NCBI GenBank assembly: GCA_002840835.1
Contig: PHCQ01000018.1
Location: forward strand, 22,900-86,899
Source: Betaproteobacteria bacterium HGW-Betaproteobacteria-16
GTDB taxonomy: Bacteria > Pseudomonadota > Gammaproteobacteria > Burkholderiales > Burkholderiaceae_C
DNA length: 64,000 nucleotides
Direction: 5' to 3'
The notes below the pieces were generated by a model. The model was given only the letters and a program-made list of their open reading frames with translations, was not told the DNA's origin and made no database searches. The position numbers were made by a program, and so were the translations under genes. This document shows, in pieces, positions 8,251 through 16,979 of the stretch. Numbering within the stretch: the stretch's first letter is position 1; the number at the start of each line of letters is the position of its first letter.

Positions 8251-11057
8251 ACATGAGCACGTCCATCACCCGCTCCACCTGCCCCTACTGCGGCGTGGGC
8301 TGCGGCGTGCTCATCGAAAGCCAAGGCAATCAGATCACCGGTGTGCAAGGCGACCCGGACCACCCGGCCAACTTCGGCAAGCTGTGCAGCAAGGGCCAGA
8401 CGCTGCACTTCACTGCTTCACCCGCTGTGACGGCGCAGACGCGCCTGCTGCACCCCATGATCCGCACCGCTCGCGGCGGGCCCGCACAGCGCACCGACTG
8501 GGACAGCGCCCTGAACCTGGCCACCGAGCGCTTTGACCGCACCATCCGCGAACACGGCCCCGACTCGGTGGGTTTCTACATCAGCGGCCAGTTGCTCACC
8601 GAGGACTACTACGTCTTCAACAAGCTCGCCAAAGGCCTGATCGGCACCAACAACGTCGACACCAATTCCCGCCTGTGCATGAGCAGCGCGGTGGCGGGCT
8701 ACAAGCTCACGCTGGGTGCGGACGCACCACCCGCCTGCTACGACGACGTGAACCACGCCGGGTGCCTGTTCATCGTCGGCAGCAACGCCGCCTTTGCCCA
8801 CCCGGTGCTGTTCCGCCGCATTGAAGAAGCACGGCAGCGCAACCCCCGCATGAAGGTCATCGTGGCCGACCCGCGCCGCACCGACACCGCCGAACTCGCC
8901 GATCTGTTCCTGCCGATCCAGCCCGGCAGCGACGTGATGCTGTTCCACGGCCTGCTGCACATCATGCTGTGGGAAGGCTGGACGGATCCCGCCTACATCG
9001 CCGCCCACACCAGCGGGTTTGACGAACTCAAATCCCTGGTGCGCGACTGCACGCCCGACCGCGTGGCCGATGTGTGTGGCATCCGCAAGGAAGACCTGTT
9101 CACCGCCGCCAAATGGTTCGCCGGCCTGGACGACAAGAATTCCACCGCCCGCAAGCCCACGCTCAGCCTGTACTGCCAGGGCCTGAACCAGAGCAGCAGC
9201 GGCACCGCGAAAAACGCCACCCTGATCAACCTGCATCTGGCCACCGGCCAGATCGGCAAGCCCGGCGCAGGCCCGTTCAGCCTCACCGGCCAGCCCAACG
9301 CCATGGGTGGCCGCGAAGTGGGTGGCCTGGCCAACCTCATGAGCGCCCACCGTGACCTGGACAACCCCGCGCACCGCGCCGAAATGGCAGGGTTCTGGGG
9401 TGTGCCCTTGGTGCCCGACAAGCCGGGCAAGACGGCGGTCGAGATGTTCCAGGCCGTCGCCGATGGCGAAATCAAGGCCCTTTGGATCGCGTGCACCAAC
9501 CCGGCGCAGTCCATGCCTGACCAAGCCACCGTGCGCCGCGCGCTGGAGCGCGCCGAGTTCGTGGTGGTTCAGGAGGCCTTTGCCACCGCCACCACCTGCG
9601 ACTTCGCCGACCTGCTGCTGCCCGCCACCACCTGGGGCGAAAAAGAAGGCACGGTCACCAACAGCGAGCGCCGCATCAGCCGCGCGCGCGCTGCTGTGCC
9701 CGCGCCAGGCGAGGCCCGGCACGACTGGCAGATCGTGGTGGACCTTGCGCAGCGGATCGAAACCATGCTGCGGCCCGGCCAGCCCACCCTCTTCCCCTAC
9801 GACAACCCCGAATCCATCTGGCTCGAACACCGCGAGTCCACCCGCGGCCGCGACCTCGACATCACCGGCCTGAGCTACGACATGCTGGAGCGACAGGGCC
9901 CGCAGCAATGGCCGCTGCCCGACGGCGCTGAACACGGCAAGGCCCGGCTGTACGAAGACGGCATCTTCCCCACAGCAGACGGCAAGGCCCGCTTCGCCGC
10001 CCTGCCTTGGAAACCCGTGGCCGAGCCGCGTGAGTCGCGCTTCCCCTTCTCACTGACCACCGGGCGCCTGCGCGACCAGTGGCACGGCATGACCCGCACC
10101 GGCACGCTTGGCCGTCTGTTTGGCCACGTGTCCGAACCCGTGGTGCAACTGCACCCGCAAGACATGGAGCGCCGTGGCCTGAAAGACGGCGATCTGGTGC
10201 ACGTGACCAGCAAGCGCGGCTCCATCGTGTTGCCGCTGCAGGGGTCAGCCAGCATCGGCCTTTCGCAGGCCTTCATTGCCATGCACTGGGGCCCCGAATA
10301 CCTGAGCGGGCGCAGCAGCAGCGGAGGCGTGCTGGTCGGGGTGAACGCGCTCACCACGTCGGCCTACTGCCCCACGTCCAAGCAGCCTGAACTCAAGCAC
10401 GCGGCGGTCAAGGTGCTGAAGGCCGAGTTGCCGTGGTCGCTGTTGGCCATGGCCTGGCTGCCAGACGATCAGGCGCTGGCCGTGCAGGCAGCGCTGCGCG
10501 CCCTGATGCCCACCTTCGAGTTCGCCACCTGTGTGCCGTTCGGACGCGACCGCACCGGCGTGCTGTTTCGCGCGGCAGCCCACGACGCCCCAGATGCCGC
10601 CGTGGTGGAACAAGTCGAGGCCTTGCTGGGTCTCAAGACAGCAGACGCCTTGCGCTACGTCGACCGCCGCCTTGGCCAGCGCCGCACCGCCCGGCTGGTG
10701 CGCACCGGCGATGCCACCAGGCTGGAAGCCTTTGTGCTGGCAGGCGATACCCGGGCAGAAGCCTGGATCCGGCCCCTGCTGCAAGACGAACTGCCAGCCG
10801 AGGCTTACGGCAGGTTGCTGCTGATGCCTGGCGCCAAGGCGCCCGTGGCCGTGGTGGCGCGAGGCAGGCAGGTCTGCACCTGTTTCAACGTGAATGAAGA
10901 CGACATCACCACCCAACTGACCACCTGTGGAGGCACCGAGAGTGAGCGCCTTGCCACGCTGCAGGGCCGTCTGCGCTGCGGCACCAACTGCGGCTCCTGC
11001 ATTCCGGAGCTGCGTCGCCTGGTGCGCGCCACGCCGCAAATCCTCCGTGTGGCTTGA
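8247..11057 (+). CDS. nasA: Assimilatory nitrate reductase catalytic subunit NasA
   Basis: This is the cytoplasmic molybdoenzyme reducing nitrate to nitrite, 936 residues. The N-terminal [4Fe-4S] motif CPYCGVGCGVLIE is followed by the bis-MGD molybdopterin domains and a C-terminal BFD-like [2Fe-2S] domain (VCTCFNVNED ... CGTNCGSC). The open frame extends upstream through nirB/nirD, but the ATG at 8247 overlaps the nirD stop and places the cysteine motif about a dozen residues in, as in the family; ATG 8253 is an alternative. No separate NasB reductase subunit is present here, so the electron donor is probably ferredoxin or flavodoxin, or is encoded elsewhere. Confidence 0.96.
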   Translation: MNMSTSITRSTCPYCGVGCGVLIESQGNQITGVQGDPDHPANFGKLCSKGQTLHFTASPAVTAQTRLLHPMIRTARGGPAQRTDWDSALNLATERFDRTIREHGPDSVGFYISGQLLTEDYYVFNKLAKGLIGTNNVDTNSRLCMSSAVAGYKLTLGADAPPACYDDVNHAGCLFIVGSNAAFAHPVLFRRIEEARQRNPRMKVIVADPRRTDTAELADLFLPIQPGSDVMLFHGLLHIMLWEGWTDPAYIAAHTSGFDELKSLVRDCTPDRVADVCGIRKEDLFTAAKWFAGLDDKNSTARKPTLSLYCQGLNQSSSGTAKNATLINLHLATGQIGKPGAGPFSLTGQPNAMGGREVGGLANLMSAHRDLDNPAHRAEMAGFWGVPLVPDKPGKTAVEMFQAVADGEIKALWIACTNPAQSMPDQATVRRALERAEFVVVQEAFATATTCDFADLLLPATTWGEKEGTVTNSERRISRARAAVPAPGEARHDWQIVVDLAQRIETMLRPGQPTLFPYDNPESIWLEHRESTRGRDLDITGLSYDMLERQGPQQWPLPDGAEHGKARLYEDGIFPTADGKARFAALPWKPVAEPRESRFPFSLTTGRLRDQWHGMTRTGTLGRLFGHVSEPVVQLHPQDMERRGLKDGDLVHVTSKRGSIVLPLQGSASIGLSQAFIAMHWGPEYLSGRSSSGGVLVGVNALTTSAYCPTSKQPELKHAAVKVLKAELPWSLLAMAWLPDDQALAVQAALRALMPTFEFATCVPFGRDRTGVLFRAAAHDAPDAAVVEQVEALLGLKTADALRYVDRRLGQRRTARLVRTGDATRLEAFVLAGDTRAEAWIRPLLQDELPAEAYGRLLLMPGAKAPVAVVARGRQVCTCFNVNEDDITTQLTTCGGTESERLATLQGRLRCGTNCGSCIPELRRLVRATPQILRVA

Positions 11058-11117
11058 GGTCGGCAGTCAATCAGCATATAACCCAAAGTCATCTGAACTC
11101 CCCGACAATCGCGCGCC

Positions 11118-12050
11118 ATGGGCATCAGTCAATACATCAAGGAAATCGGTCGCGGCAAGGACGGCGCGCGCGCGCTCACACGCGAACAGGCCGCCGACCT
11201 GATGGGCCAGGTCCTCGATGGCACAGTGACCGACCTGGAGGTGGGCGGCTTCTGCCTGGCCATGCGCATCAAGGGCGAAACGCCTGAAGAAATGGCGGGC
11301 TTTCTGGACGCCGCACACCAGCGCCTGAATCGCCTGCCCGACAACGGCCTGACCACCGTGGTGCTGCCCAGCTACAACGGTGCGCGCAAGCTGCCGGTGC
11401 TCACCCCCCTGCTGGCCCTGCTGCTGGCCCAGCGCGGCGCTGCGGTGCTGGTGCACGGCACGGCCACCGAAGACAAACGTGTGAGCAGCGCCAGCGTGTT
11501 CGACGCACTGGGCGTCACCCCGGTCACCGTCCCTTTGGAATTGGGTGCTGGCCAACTCGCCTTCATGCCCACCGAGGCGTTGAGCCCCGGCCTCAAGCGC
11601 CTGCTCGACGTGCGCCGCGCCGTGGGCCTGCGCAATCCGGCCCACAGCCTGGTCAAGCTCATGAACCCCTGCCAGGGCAAGGCCTTCATTGTGGGCAGCT
11701 ACACGCACCCCGAATACGCCACCTCCATGGCGGCCACCTTCGCCCTCACCGGCACGCACGCCATGCTGCTGCGCGGCACCGAGGGTGAGCCGGTGGCCGA
11801 TGCACGCCGCACACCGCAGATGGAGGCCTTCCGCAATGGCGAGCGCCACCTGTTGCAAGCCGCCCAAAGCGGCACCCTGGCCACCGTGCCTGATCTGCCC
11901 CGCGAAGTGGACGCCCCAACCACCGCGAGCTACATCCGCGCCGTGATGAGCGGCGAGCGCACCGTGCCTCTGTCCATCGCCCTGCAGCTGGAACACATCT
12001 TGCAAGAACTGCACCACCATGAAGCCACAGACCATGCCATCGCCCTCTGA
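11118..12050 (+). CDS. ybiB: YbiB/TrpD2-family protein (anthranilate phosphoribosyltransferase fold)
   Basis: A 310-residue paralogue of TrpD. It has the small N-terminal helical domain (ALTREQAADLMGQVLDGTVTDLEVGGF) and the nucleoside phosphorylase-like C-terminal domain. The TrpD2 group does not make tryptophan; E. coli YbiB binds nucleic acid. The gene sits between nasA and cobA, and its last 32 bases overlap the cobA start, so it belongs to the nitrate assimilation transcript. Why such a protein is retained there is unclear. Confidence 0.85.
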   Translation: MGISQYIKEIGRGKDGARALTREQAADLMGQVLDGTVTDLEVGGFCLAMRIKGETPEEMAGFLDAAHQRLNRLPDNGLTTVVLPSYNGARKLPVLTPLLALLLAQRGAAVLVHGTATEDKRVSSASVFDALGVTPVTVPLELGAGQLAFMPTEALSPGLKRLLDVRRAVGLRNPAHSLVKLMNPCQGKAFIVGSYTHPEYATSMAATFALTGTHAMLLRGTEGEPVADARRTPQMEAFRNGERHLLQAAQSGTLATVPDLPREVDAPTTASYIRAVMSGERTVPLSIALQLEHILQELHHHEATDHAIAL

Positions 12051-12819
12051 CTATTTGCCCGGCTCCGTGGCGCTCGTGGGTGCTGGCCCAGGCGATCCGG
12101 AACTGCTCACCATCAAGGCAGCCAAGGCCATCGCGGCGGCCACCGTGCTGCTGGTCGACGATCTGGTCAGCGATGGCGTGCTGGCCCATGCCTCACCCAC
12201 GGCGCGCATCGTGCACGTGGGCAAACGCGGCGGCTGCAAGAGCACGCCACAGGCCTTCATTGAAAAGCTCATGATCATGGCCGCACGCGAGGGTGAGGTG
12301 GTGGTGCGGCTCAAGGGAGGCGACCCGTTCATCTTCGGCCGCGGCGGCGAAGAGGTGGAACACCTGCGCGATGCGGGCATTGAGGTGAAGGTGATCAACG
12401 GCATCACATCCGGTCTGGCTGGGTTGACGTCGCTCGGTGTACCACTCACCCACCGTGAACACGCCCATGGTGTGGTCTTCGTGACCGGCCATGCCAAGCC
12501 GGGCGATGCTGGCACCGACTGGAAAGCCCTGGCCGCCACCGCGCGCGACGCCAGGCTCACGCTGGTGATCTACATGGGTGTTTCAAGCGCCGCGCAAATC
12601 CAGGCCGATCTCCTGACCGGCCTGCCCGCCAGCACGCCGCTGGCCATCATCCAGCACGCCACCCTGCCCCACCAGCGCCACGCGGTGACCACACTGGGCG
12701 AGCTGCGCACCACCATCGACCACGAGCAACTGGGCAGCCCAGCCGTGATCGTGGTGGGGGATGTGGTCAATGGTGTGGCCGCCGTGGCCGTTCCCCATCA
12801 GCTTCACCGCGCGGCCTGA
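12019..12819 (+). CDS. cobA: Uroporphyrinogen-III C-methyltransferase (siroheme synthesis)
   Basis: This SAM-dependent methyltransferase converts uroporphyrinogen III to precorrin-2, the first step toward siroheme, the cofactor needed by NirB. Family motifs are VALVGAGPGDPELLTIKA at the N-terminus, VGKRGG, and RLKGGDPFIFGRGGEE. At 266 residues it is the stand-alone SUMT form, lacking the CysG dehydrogenase/ferrochelatase domain, which must be encoded elsewhere. It is the last gene of the nirB operon and overlaps ybiB by 32 bases. Confidence 0.95.
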   Translation: MKPQTMPSPSDYLPGSVALVGAGPGDPELLTIKAAKAIAAATVLLVDDLVSDGVLAHASPTARIVHVGKRGGCKSTPQAFIEKLMIMAAREGEVVVRLKGGDPFIFGRGGEEVEHLRDAGIEVKVINGITSGLAGLTSLGVPLTHREHAHGVVFVTGHAKPGDAGTDWKALAATARDARLTLVIYMGVSSAAQIQADLLTGLPASTPLAIIQHATLPHQRHAVTTLGELRTTIDHEQLGSPAVIVVGDVVNGVAAVAVPHQLHRAA

Positions 12820-12842
12820 AGCGCAAGCGTCGCCTGAATTGG

Positions 12843-12990
12843 CTCACCCCCGCCGCGCTTCGCGCGACCCCCTTCCAGGGGGCGATACCAGTGGCCCGGC
12901 GAAGCCGGTTCCACGGTATCTCTGGATGGAGTCATCACGCGCCGGAAAGGCTTGGGTCCACCTCCGCCGCGCTTCGCACGCCCCCTTGCA
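12843..12990 (+). repeat. Palindromic intergenic repeat (family A), one full copy and one partial
   Basis: A full ~93-bp copy is followed at about 12955 by a partial one. The unit is three consecutive hairpins: GCGC-TTCG-GCGC, CCCCCTTCC/AGGGGGCG, and CCGGCGAAGCCGG enclosed by ATACC ... GGTAT, ending in TCTCTGGAT-like sequence. The same unit recurs at 16828, 27880, 27972 (reverse), 38283 and 42702 (reverse). It lies just after cobA and may act as a transcript end. Confidence 0.75.
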
Positions 12991-13069
12991 CGGCCCCAGC
13001 CGCCCGTTACACTGCGCGCTGAAAAGGGCCGAGGGGGTCGCGCCTGCAACACATTTCTGAGAGTTCGCC

Positions 13070-14197
13070 ATGATCGAAAAACTGATCGACCTGACGCGCA
13101 GTCATGGTGCCCTCCAGCCCGGGCGCGGCATGGTCACTGGCGTGATTGCGCTGACGCTCGCCATCCTGTGCTTCCTGGGTGTGCTGGCCTTTCACTTCCC
13201 CCAGTACCTCACCACGCCCGAACTGCGCCGCAGCTATGACGTGAACCTGATGCGTCAACTGCTGTTCTGGTCGCTGGTGCTGGCCGGCGCGCTCAGCCTG
13301 GTGAATCTGGTGTTCCGGCGCGCGCCCTGGCTGGCCGGCACGGCGTTCGCCCTGGTGCTGCTCTCCGCGCTGCTCGGTGGACATCAGGTGGAAGTGGACC
13401 CCAACTTCCCCGACCACACGCCCTACATCGGCCTGGACTGGTTCATCCTCGACCTGCTGGGTTCGGCCCTGATCTTCATCTTCATTGAAAAGCTGTTCGC
13501 CCTTCGCAAGGACCAGCCGGTGTTCCGGCCTGAATGGCAGACCGACTTCCAGCACTTCATCGTCAACCACATGGTGATCGGTTTCATGCTGCTGGCCACC
13601 AACCTGCTGGTGCACAAGCTGTTCGGCTGGGCGGCCGATGACGGCATCCGGGGCTGGTTTGGTGCATTGCCGCTCTGGGTGGGCCTGCCCCTGATCGTGC
13701 TGGTGGCCGATCTGGTGCAGTACTGGACCCACCGCGCCTACCACGAGGTGCCTGTGCTATGGCGCCTGCATGCCGTGCACCACAGCGCCAAACACATGGA
13801 CTGGATGGCCGGTTCGCGCCAGCACCTGATCGAAATCCTCATCACCCGCACCCTGGTGCTGGCGCCCATCTTCCTGCTGGGTTTTTCCAAGGAAGTGATC
13901 GACGCCTACATCATCATCGTGGGCTTCCAGGCCGTGTTCAACCACGCCAATGTGAGCGTGCGCCTGGGTCCGCTGCGCTACCTCATCGTCACGCCCAACT
14001 TCCATCACTGGCACCACAGCCAGGACCAGGAGGCGCTCGACAAGAACTACGCCGCGCACTACGCCTTTCTGGACCACCTGTTTGGCACGGCAGTGAAAAG
14101 CGAAAAAGCCTGGCCCGAGCAATACGGCGTGCTCGGCGACTACGTGCCCGACGGCTTCTGGAAGCAGATGAAATTTCCGTTCACCTGGAAGGGCTGA
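13070..14197 (+). CDS. Sterol desaturase / fatty acid hydroxylase superfamily protein
   Basis: An integral membrane di-iron enzyme of 375 residues. Hydrophobic helices fill the first ~220 residues. The three histidine boxes of the superfamily are clear: HRAYH, HAVHH (followed by HMDW) and HHWHH, plus the paired NHA. These coordinate the two irons used to hydroxylate or desaturate a lipid. The substrate cannot be read from the sequence; hopanoid, ornithine lipid or other lipid modification are all possible. The start follows a GAGAG-like site and is preceded by the repeat region, suggesting its own promoter. Confidence 0.85.
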   Translation: MIEKLIDLTRSHGALQPGRGMVTGVIALTLAILCFLGVLAFHFPQYLTTPELRRSYDVNLMRQLLFWSLVLAGALSLVNLVFRRAPWLAGTAFALVLLSALLGGHQVEVDPNFPDHTPYIGLDWFILDLLGSALIFIFIEKLFALRKDQPVFRPEWQTDFQHFIVNHMVIGFMLLATNLLVHKLFGWAADDGIRGWFGALPLWVGLPLIVLVADLVQYWTHRAYHEVPVLWRLHAVHHSAKHMDWMAGSRQHLIEILITRTLVLAPIFLLGFSKEVIDAYIIIVGFQAVFNHANVSVRLGPLRYLIVTPNFHHWHHSQDQEALDKNYAAHYAFLDHLFGTAVKSEKAWPEQYGVLGDYVPDGFWKQMKFPFTWKG

Positions 14198-14203
14198 GCC
14201 ACG

Positions 14204-15166
14204 TCATGCCCGCGCAGTGGGCGCCATGCCTTGAAGCCAGGGATCCCGGTCTGACCCGCCAAACTGCTCCATCAGGAAATCGACAAACAAACGCGTTCTG
14301 GCCGGCAGATGCTGTCGAGCTGGCACCGCTGCAAACAGCCGCAGCACGGTTCCTCGCCAATCTGGCAGCACGTGCAACAGGCGCCCTTGCCGAATGGCTT
14401 GCTCGGCGGCAAAGCTGGGCAGTCCGACCACACCCGCACCGGCCAGCGCCAAGGCCAGCGTCATGTCGATGTGGTGGGTGGCAAAGGACGCCGAACGCAC
14501 CGGCACATTGACCATCGCAGATTCTGTCAGGGAAGCGTTTGGCACACGCCGGTAAAGGGTGATCTCCTTGCGCTGACCCGCCACCGCTGGTGCCACACCC
14601 GTGTGATGCACCAGGTCCTCCGGGGTTTCTGGCGTTCCGCACCGGCCCAGATAGTCCGGGCTTGCGCAGAGCATGAAGGTGGACCAGGCCAAGGGCCTCG
14701 CCACGAACTCGCCCTGCAGCGTCTGCGAACCCAATGAGAGCACCGACACATCGAACGCGCTGTCCGCGCTGTCCAGCGGGCCGGGCAACGACAGTTCCAC
14801 CGCAATGCGGGGATAACGTGCCGAGAACGCAGGCAACACCGGCGCCAGCTGGTGAACGGCAAATGCCGGTGGGCACAACACCCGCAAGTTCCCCGCAGGT
14901 TCACGCACCGCCGCACCGGCCAGCGCATCGTTGGCGTCCAGTTGTGCCAGCACTTCGCGCGCACCCATCAGATAGGTCTCGCCCACCTCTGTCAGTGCCA
15001 GGCGGCGGGTGGTCCGGTTGAGCAGGCGTGCGCCCAGATGGGCTTCGAGTTCAGCCACGCAGCGCGTGACCACCGCAGGCGCAAGGTCAAGCGTGCGCGC
15101 GGCACCGGCAAAACTGCCCTGTGCCACCACCTGGCTGAACACCCTCAAACAGCGAAGCTGATCCAT
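14204..15166 (-). CDS. LysR-family transcriptional regulator
   Basis: The N-terminal winged helix (MDQLRCLRVFSQVVAQGSFA ... APAVVTRCVAELEAHLG) and the type 2 periplasmic-binding effector domain define a LysR regulator of the large AaeR/CrgA-like group. An upstream ATG at 15199 would add eleven residues; MDQLRCLRVF is the usual family start. It is divergent from the hypothetical gene at 15279 with only ~110 bases between, so it may control that gene. It is convergent with the hydroxylase gene, ending seven bases from it. Confidence 0.9.
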   Translation of the reverse strand: MDQLRCLRVFSQVVAQGSFAGAARTLDLAPAVVTRCVAELEAHLGARLLNRTTRRLALTEVGETYLMGAREVLAQLDANDALAGAAVREPAGNLRVLCPPAFAVHQLAPVLPAFSARYPRIAVELSLPGPLDSADSAFDVSVLSLGSQTLQGEFVARPLAWSTFMLCASPDYLGRCGTPETPEDLVHHTGVAPAVAGQRKEITLYRRVPNASLTESAMVNVPVRSASFATHHIDMTLALALAGAGVVGLPSFAAEQAIRQGRLLHVLPDWRGTVLRLFAAVPARQHLPARTRLFVDFLMEQFGGSDRDPWLQGMAPTARA

Positions 15167-15278
15167 GGCAGGATTATTCCATTGAGAGGAATAGATCATG
15201 CATTCTCAGGCTATTTTCAGTCACAAATGGCCAGATTAAGCTCTAAGGCAACCAGATTGTTCATATTTCAGATTCAAT

Positions 15279-16097
15279 ATGCCAGCCATCTTCACCCGCC
15301 GAACCGCCACCAGGGCCTTGACCACACTTTCGCTCGCGATGCCCTGGCGGGTCTGGCCGAAGGCGCCTGAAGCAGCACACGGACTGCCGGCGTCGGCGTC
15401 AGCCCGACTGAACGCACTTCAGGCCAATCCCGACCTGGCCGGCGATCGCGTTTACCGGGCGGATGTGCATTCACAAGAAGCACCCGATGCACCACCGCTG
15501 TTCGTCTACGCGCGCCACGTCAAATCCGTCGGGTCTGATCGGGTGGCGTCCCACCTGACTTACCTTCCCAGCGGCGAGCTGATCATCGAAGAGCGTGTCA
15601 CCAGTTCGGTCGGCCATGTCTTTCAGCGCCTGGACGTGGCCAACCGGCAAACCGGCCTGGCCGGCTCGGTGGAGCTGGACGCGGATCAACGCCAGCTCCA
15701 CTTCGAACGGACGGACTCGGCGCAGCACAAGAGCGAGCGCGTGACCGCGCCGGTGGTCGCCGGCCCCAATCTGCATGGCCACATCCTGCAGCACTGGGGC
15801 ACCTTGAACAAGGGCGAGCGACTGCCCGTTCGCATGGTGGTGCTGTCGCGCATGGAGACGCTGGGATTCGACATTCACAAGATCGCATCCAACGGGCGCA
15901 CCTCCACGATCCAGATCACTCCCAACCACTTCCTGTTGCGCCTGGTGGTCTCACCTTTGCGTGTCGTCTTCGACAACTCAACCGGTCGCGTGGTGCGCTA
16001 CGAGGGCCGCGTGCCACCGATGAGGGCTGCCGGGCAGAAGCTGGTTGACCTGGACGCTGCAGTGGACTACCACTGGGACACAGACCGCTACCGGTGA
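15279..16097 (+). CDS. Hypothetical exported protein
   Basis: 272 residues with no family recognised. The N-terminus contains two adjacent arginines and a hydrophobic run (RRTATRALTTLSLAMPW), so it may be exported, possibly by Tat, though the signal is weak. The rest is rich in beta-type segments and charged residues, with conserved-looking stretches such as LPSGELIIEERV and VVRYEGRVPPM. It ends on the start of the mini-chemoreceptor gene (GTG overlapping the TGA), implying joint expression, and is divergent from a LysR gene. Confidence 0.6.
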   Translation: MPAIFTRRTATRALTTLSLAMPWRVWPKAPEAAHGLPASASARLNALQANPDLAGDRVYRADVHSQEAPDAPPLFVYARHVKSVGSDRVASHLTYLPSGELIIEERVTSSVGHVFQRLDVANRQTGLAGSVELDADQRQLHFERTDSAQHKSERVTAPVVAGPNLHGHILQHWGTLNKGERLPVRMVVLSRMETLGFDIHKIASNGRTSTIQITPNHFLLRLVVSPLRVVFDNSTGRVVRYEGRVPPMRAAGQKLVDLDAAVDYHWDTDRYR

Positions 16098-16825
16098 CCA
16101 CACCATGCATGCTTTGGCGCGGAGATTGCTTGATTCCGGCCATGACTTCCCTCGCCACCCTCCCCCGTCTCACTTCGCACCAGGACACTCCCCACCACAT
16201 CGCGAACCTGTCGCTGGTAAACATCGCCGCGCGCCAGCGAATGCTCTCGCAACGCATGATCCTGCAGACCGTGATGGCTACCAATGATGATGCAGAGTGG
16301 TTGCGCGCGGCCCAAAGCAGCCTGCGCATCTTCACCGAAAGTCAGCATCACCTGAGGGCCACCATCGAACAGCTCGAACCCGCCAGTGCCCGCAAGATCA
16401 CCGAAGCCTACGAAGGCTCCAATGGCGTGGGGCCCACGGTGAACACATTCATGCATCTCATGCGCAGCGCACTTGATCAGATCGAGTCGGGCAGCCCGCG
16501 TTCGGCGGACACCACAGCCGAGCTGGTCGGTCACACCGATCGCATCCTGACCGCGCTCAACACCGCCACGACGGCTTTCGACGAAGTCGGCCAGGCCCGC
16601 TCCGACACGATGATGAAGGAACTGGCTGGCATCGTTGAAGACATTCAGGGCGTGGCCAAGGAGGCCAAGGTGGTGAGCTTCAACGCCCAGGTCATGGCCG
16701 CGCGCGCCGGGCAGCATGGACGCGAATTTGCGGTGGTGGCCAATGTGCTGTCCGACATCACCGGCGAGATCGACCGCCTCACCCGCAAGGCGGCCGTGCT
16801 GGCCGAACGCAGCAGATCAAAGTGA
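16094..16825 (+). CDS. Soluble mini chemoreceptor: P-box module plus short MCP signalling tip
   Basis: An alpha-helical protein without membrane segments. A PilJ/NIT-like sensor starts at about residue 40 with the P-box-like NIAARQRMLSQRMILQT. It is followed by a helical spacer and a shortened chemoreceptor signalling region (VVSFNAQVMAARAGQHGREFAVVANVL). The protein ends soon after the tip, so it lacks the long methylation helices of a complete receptor. The GTG at 16094 overlaps the previous stop; ATGs at 16109 and 16142 are alternatives, and MTSLATLPRL from 16142 may be the true start. The P-box matches those of the ANTAR protein at 3739-5043, suggesting nitrate or nitrite as a ligand (inference). 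No che genes are nearby. Confidence 0.75.
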   Translation: MTTPCMLWRGDCLIPAMTSLATLPRLTSHQDTPHHIANLSLVNIAARQRMLSQRMILQTVMATNDDAEWLRAAQSSLRIFTESQHHLRATIEQLEPASARKITEAYEGSNGVGPTVNTFMHLMRSALDQIESGSPRSADTTAELVGHTDRILTALNTATTAFDEVGQARSDTMMKELAGIVEDIQGVAKEAKVVSFNAQVMAARAGQHGREFAVVANVLSDITGEIDRLTRKAAVLAERSRSK

Positions 16826-16827
16826 AA

Positions 16828-16921
16828 CACCCCCGCGCCGCGCGTCGCGCGTCACCCCCTCAAGGGGGCGATACCAGTCGTCCGGCAGAGCCGGCCCGAC
16901 GGTATCTCTGAACTGAGTCAC
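16828..16921 (+). repeat. Palindromic intergenic repeat (family A)
   Basis: A full copy of the three-hairpin unit: GCGCCGCGCGTCGCGCG, CCCCCTCAAGGGGGCG and CCGGCAGAGCCGG inside ATACC ... GGTAT. It lies between the mini-receptor and the flavoprotein gene and shares with the copy at 12843 even the flanking GCGCCGGAA and GGTCCACC. Confidence 0.75.
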
Positions 16922-16979
16922 TTCGCGCCGGAAGGGCTGGGGTCCACCCCAGCCATGCTGTGCGCCTACACTGCGCGCC

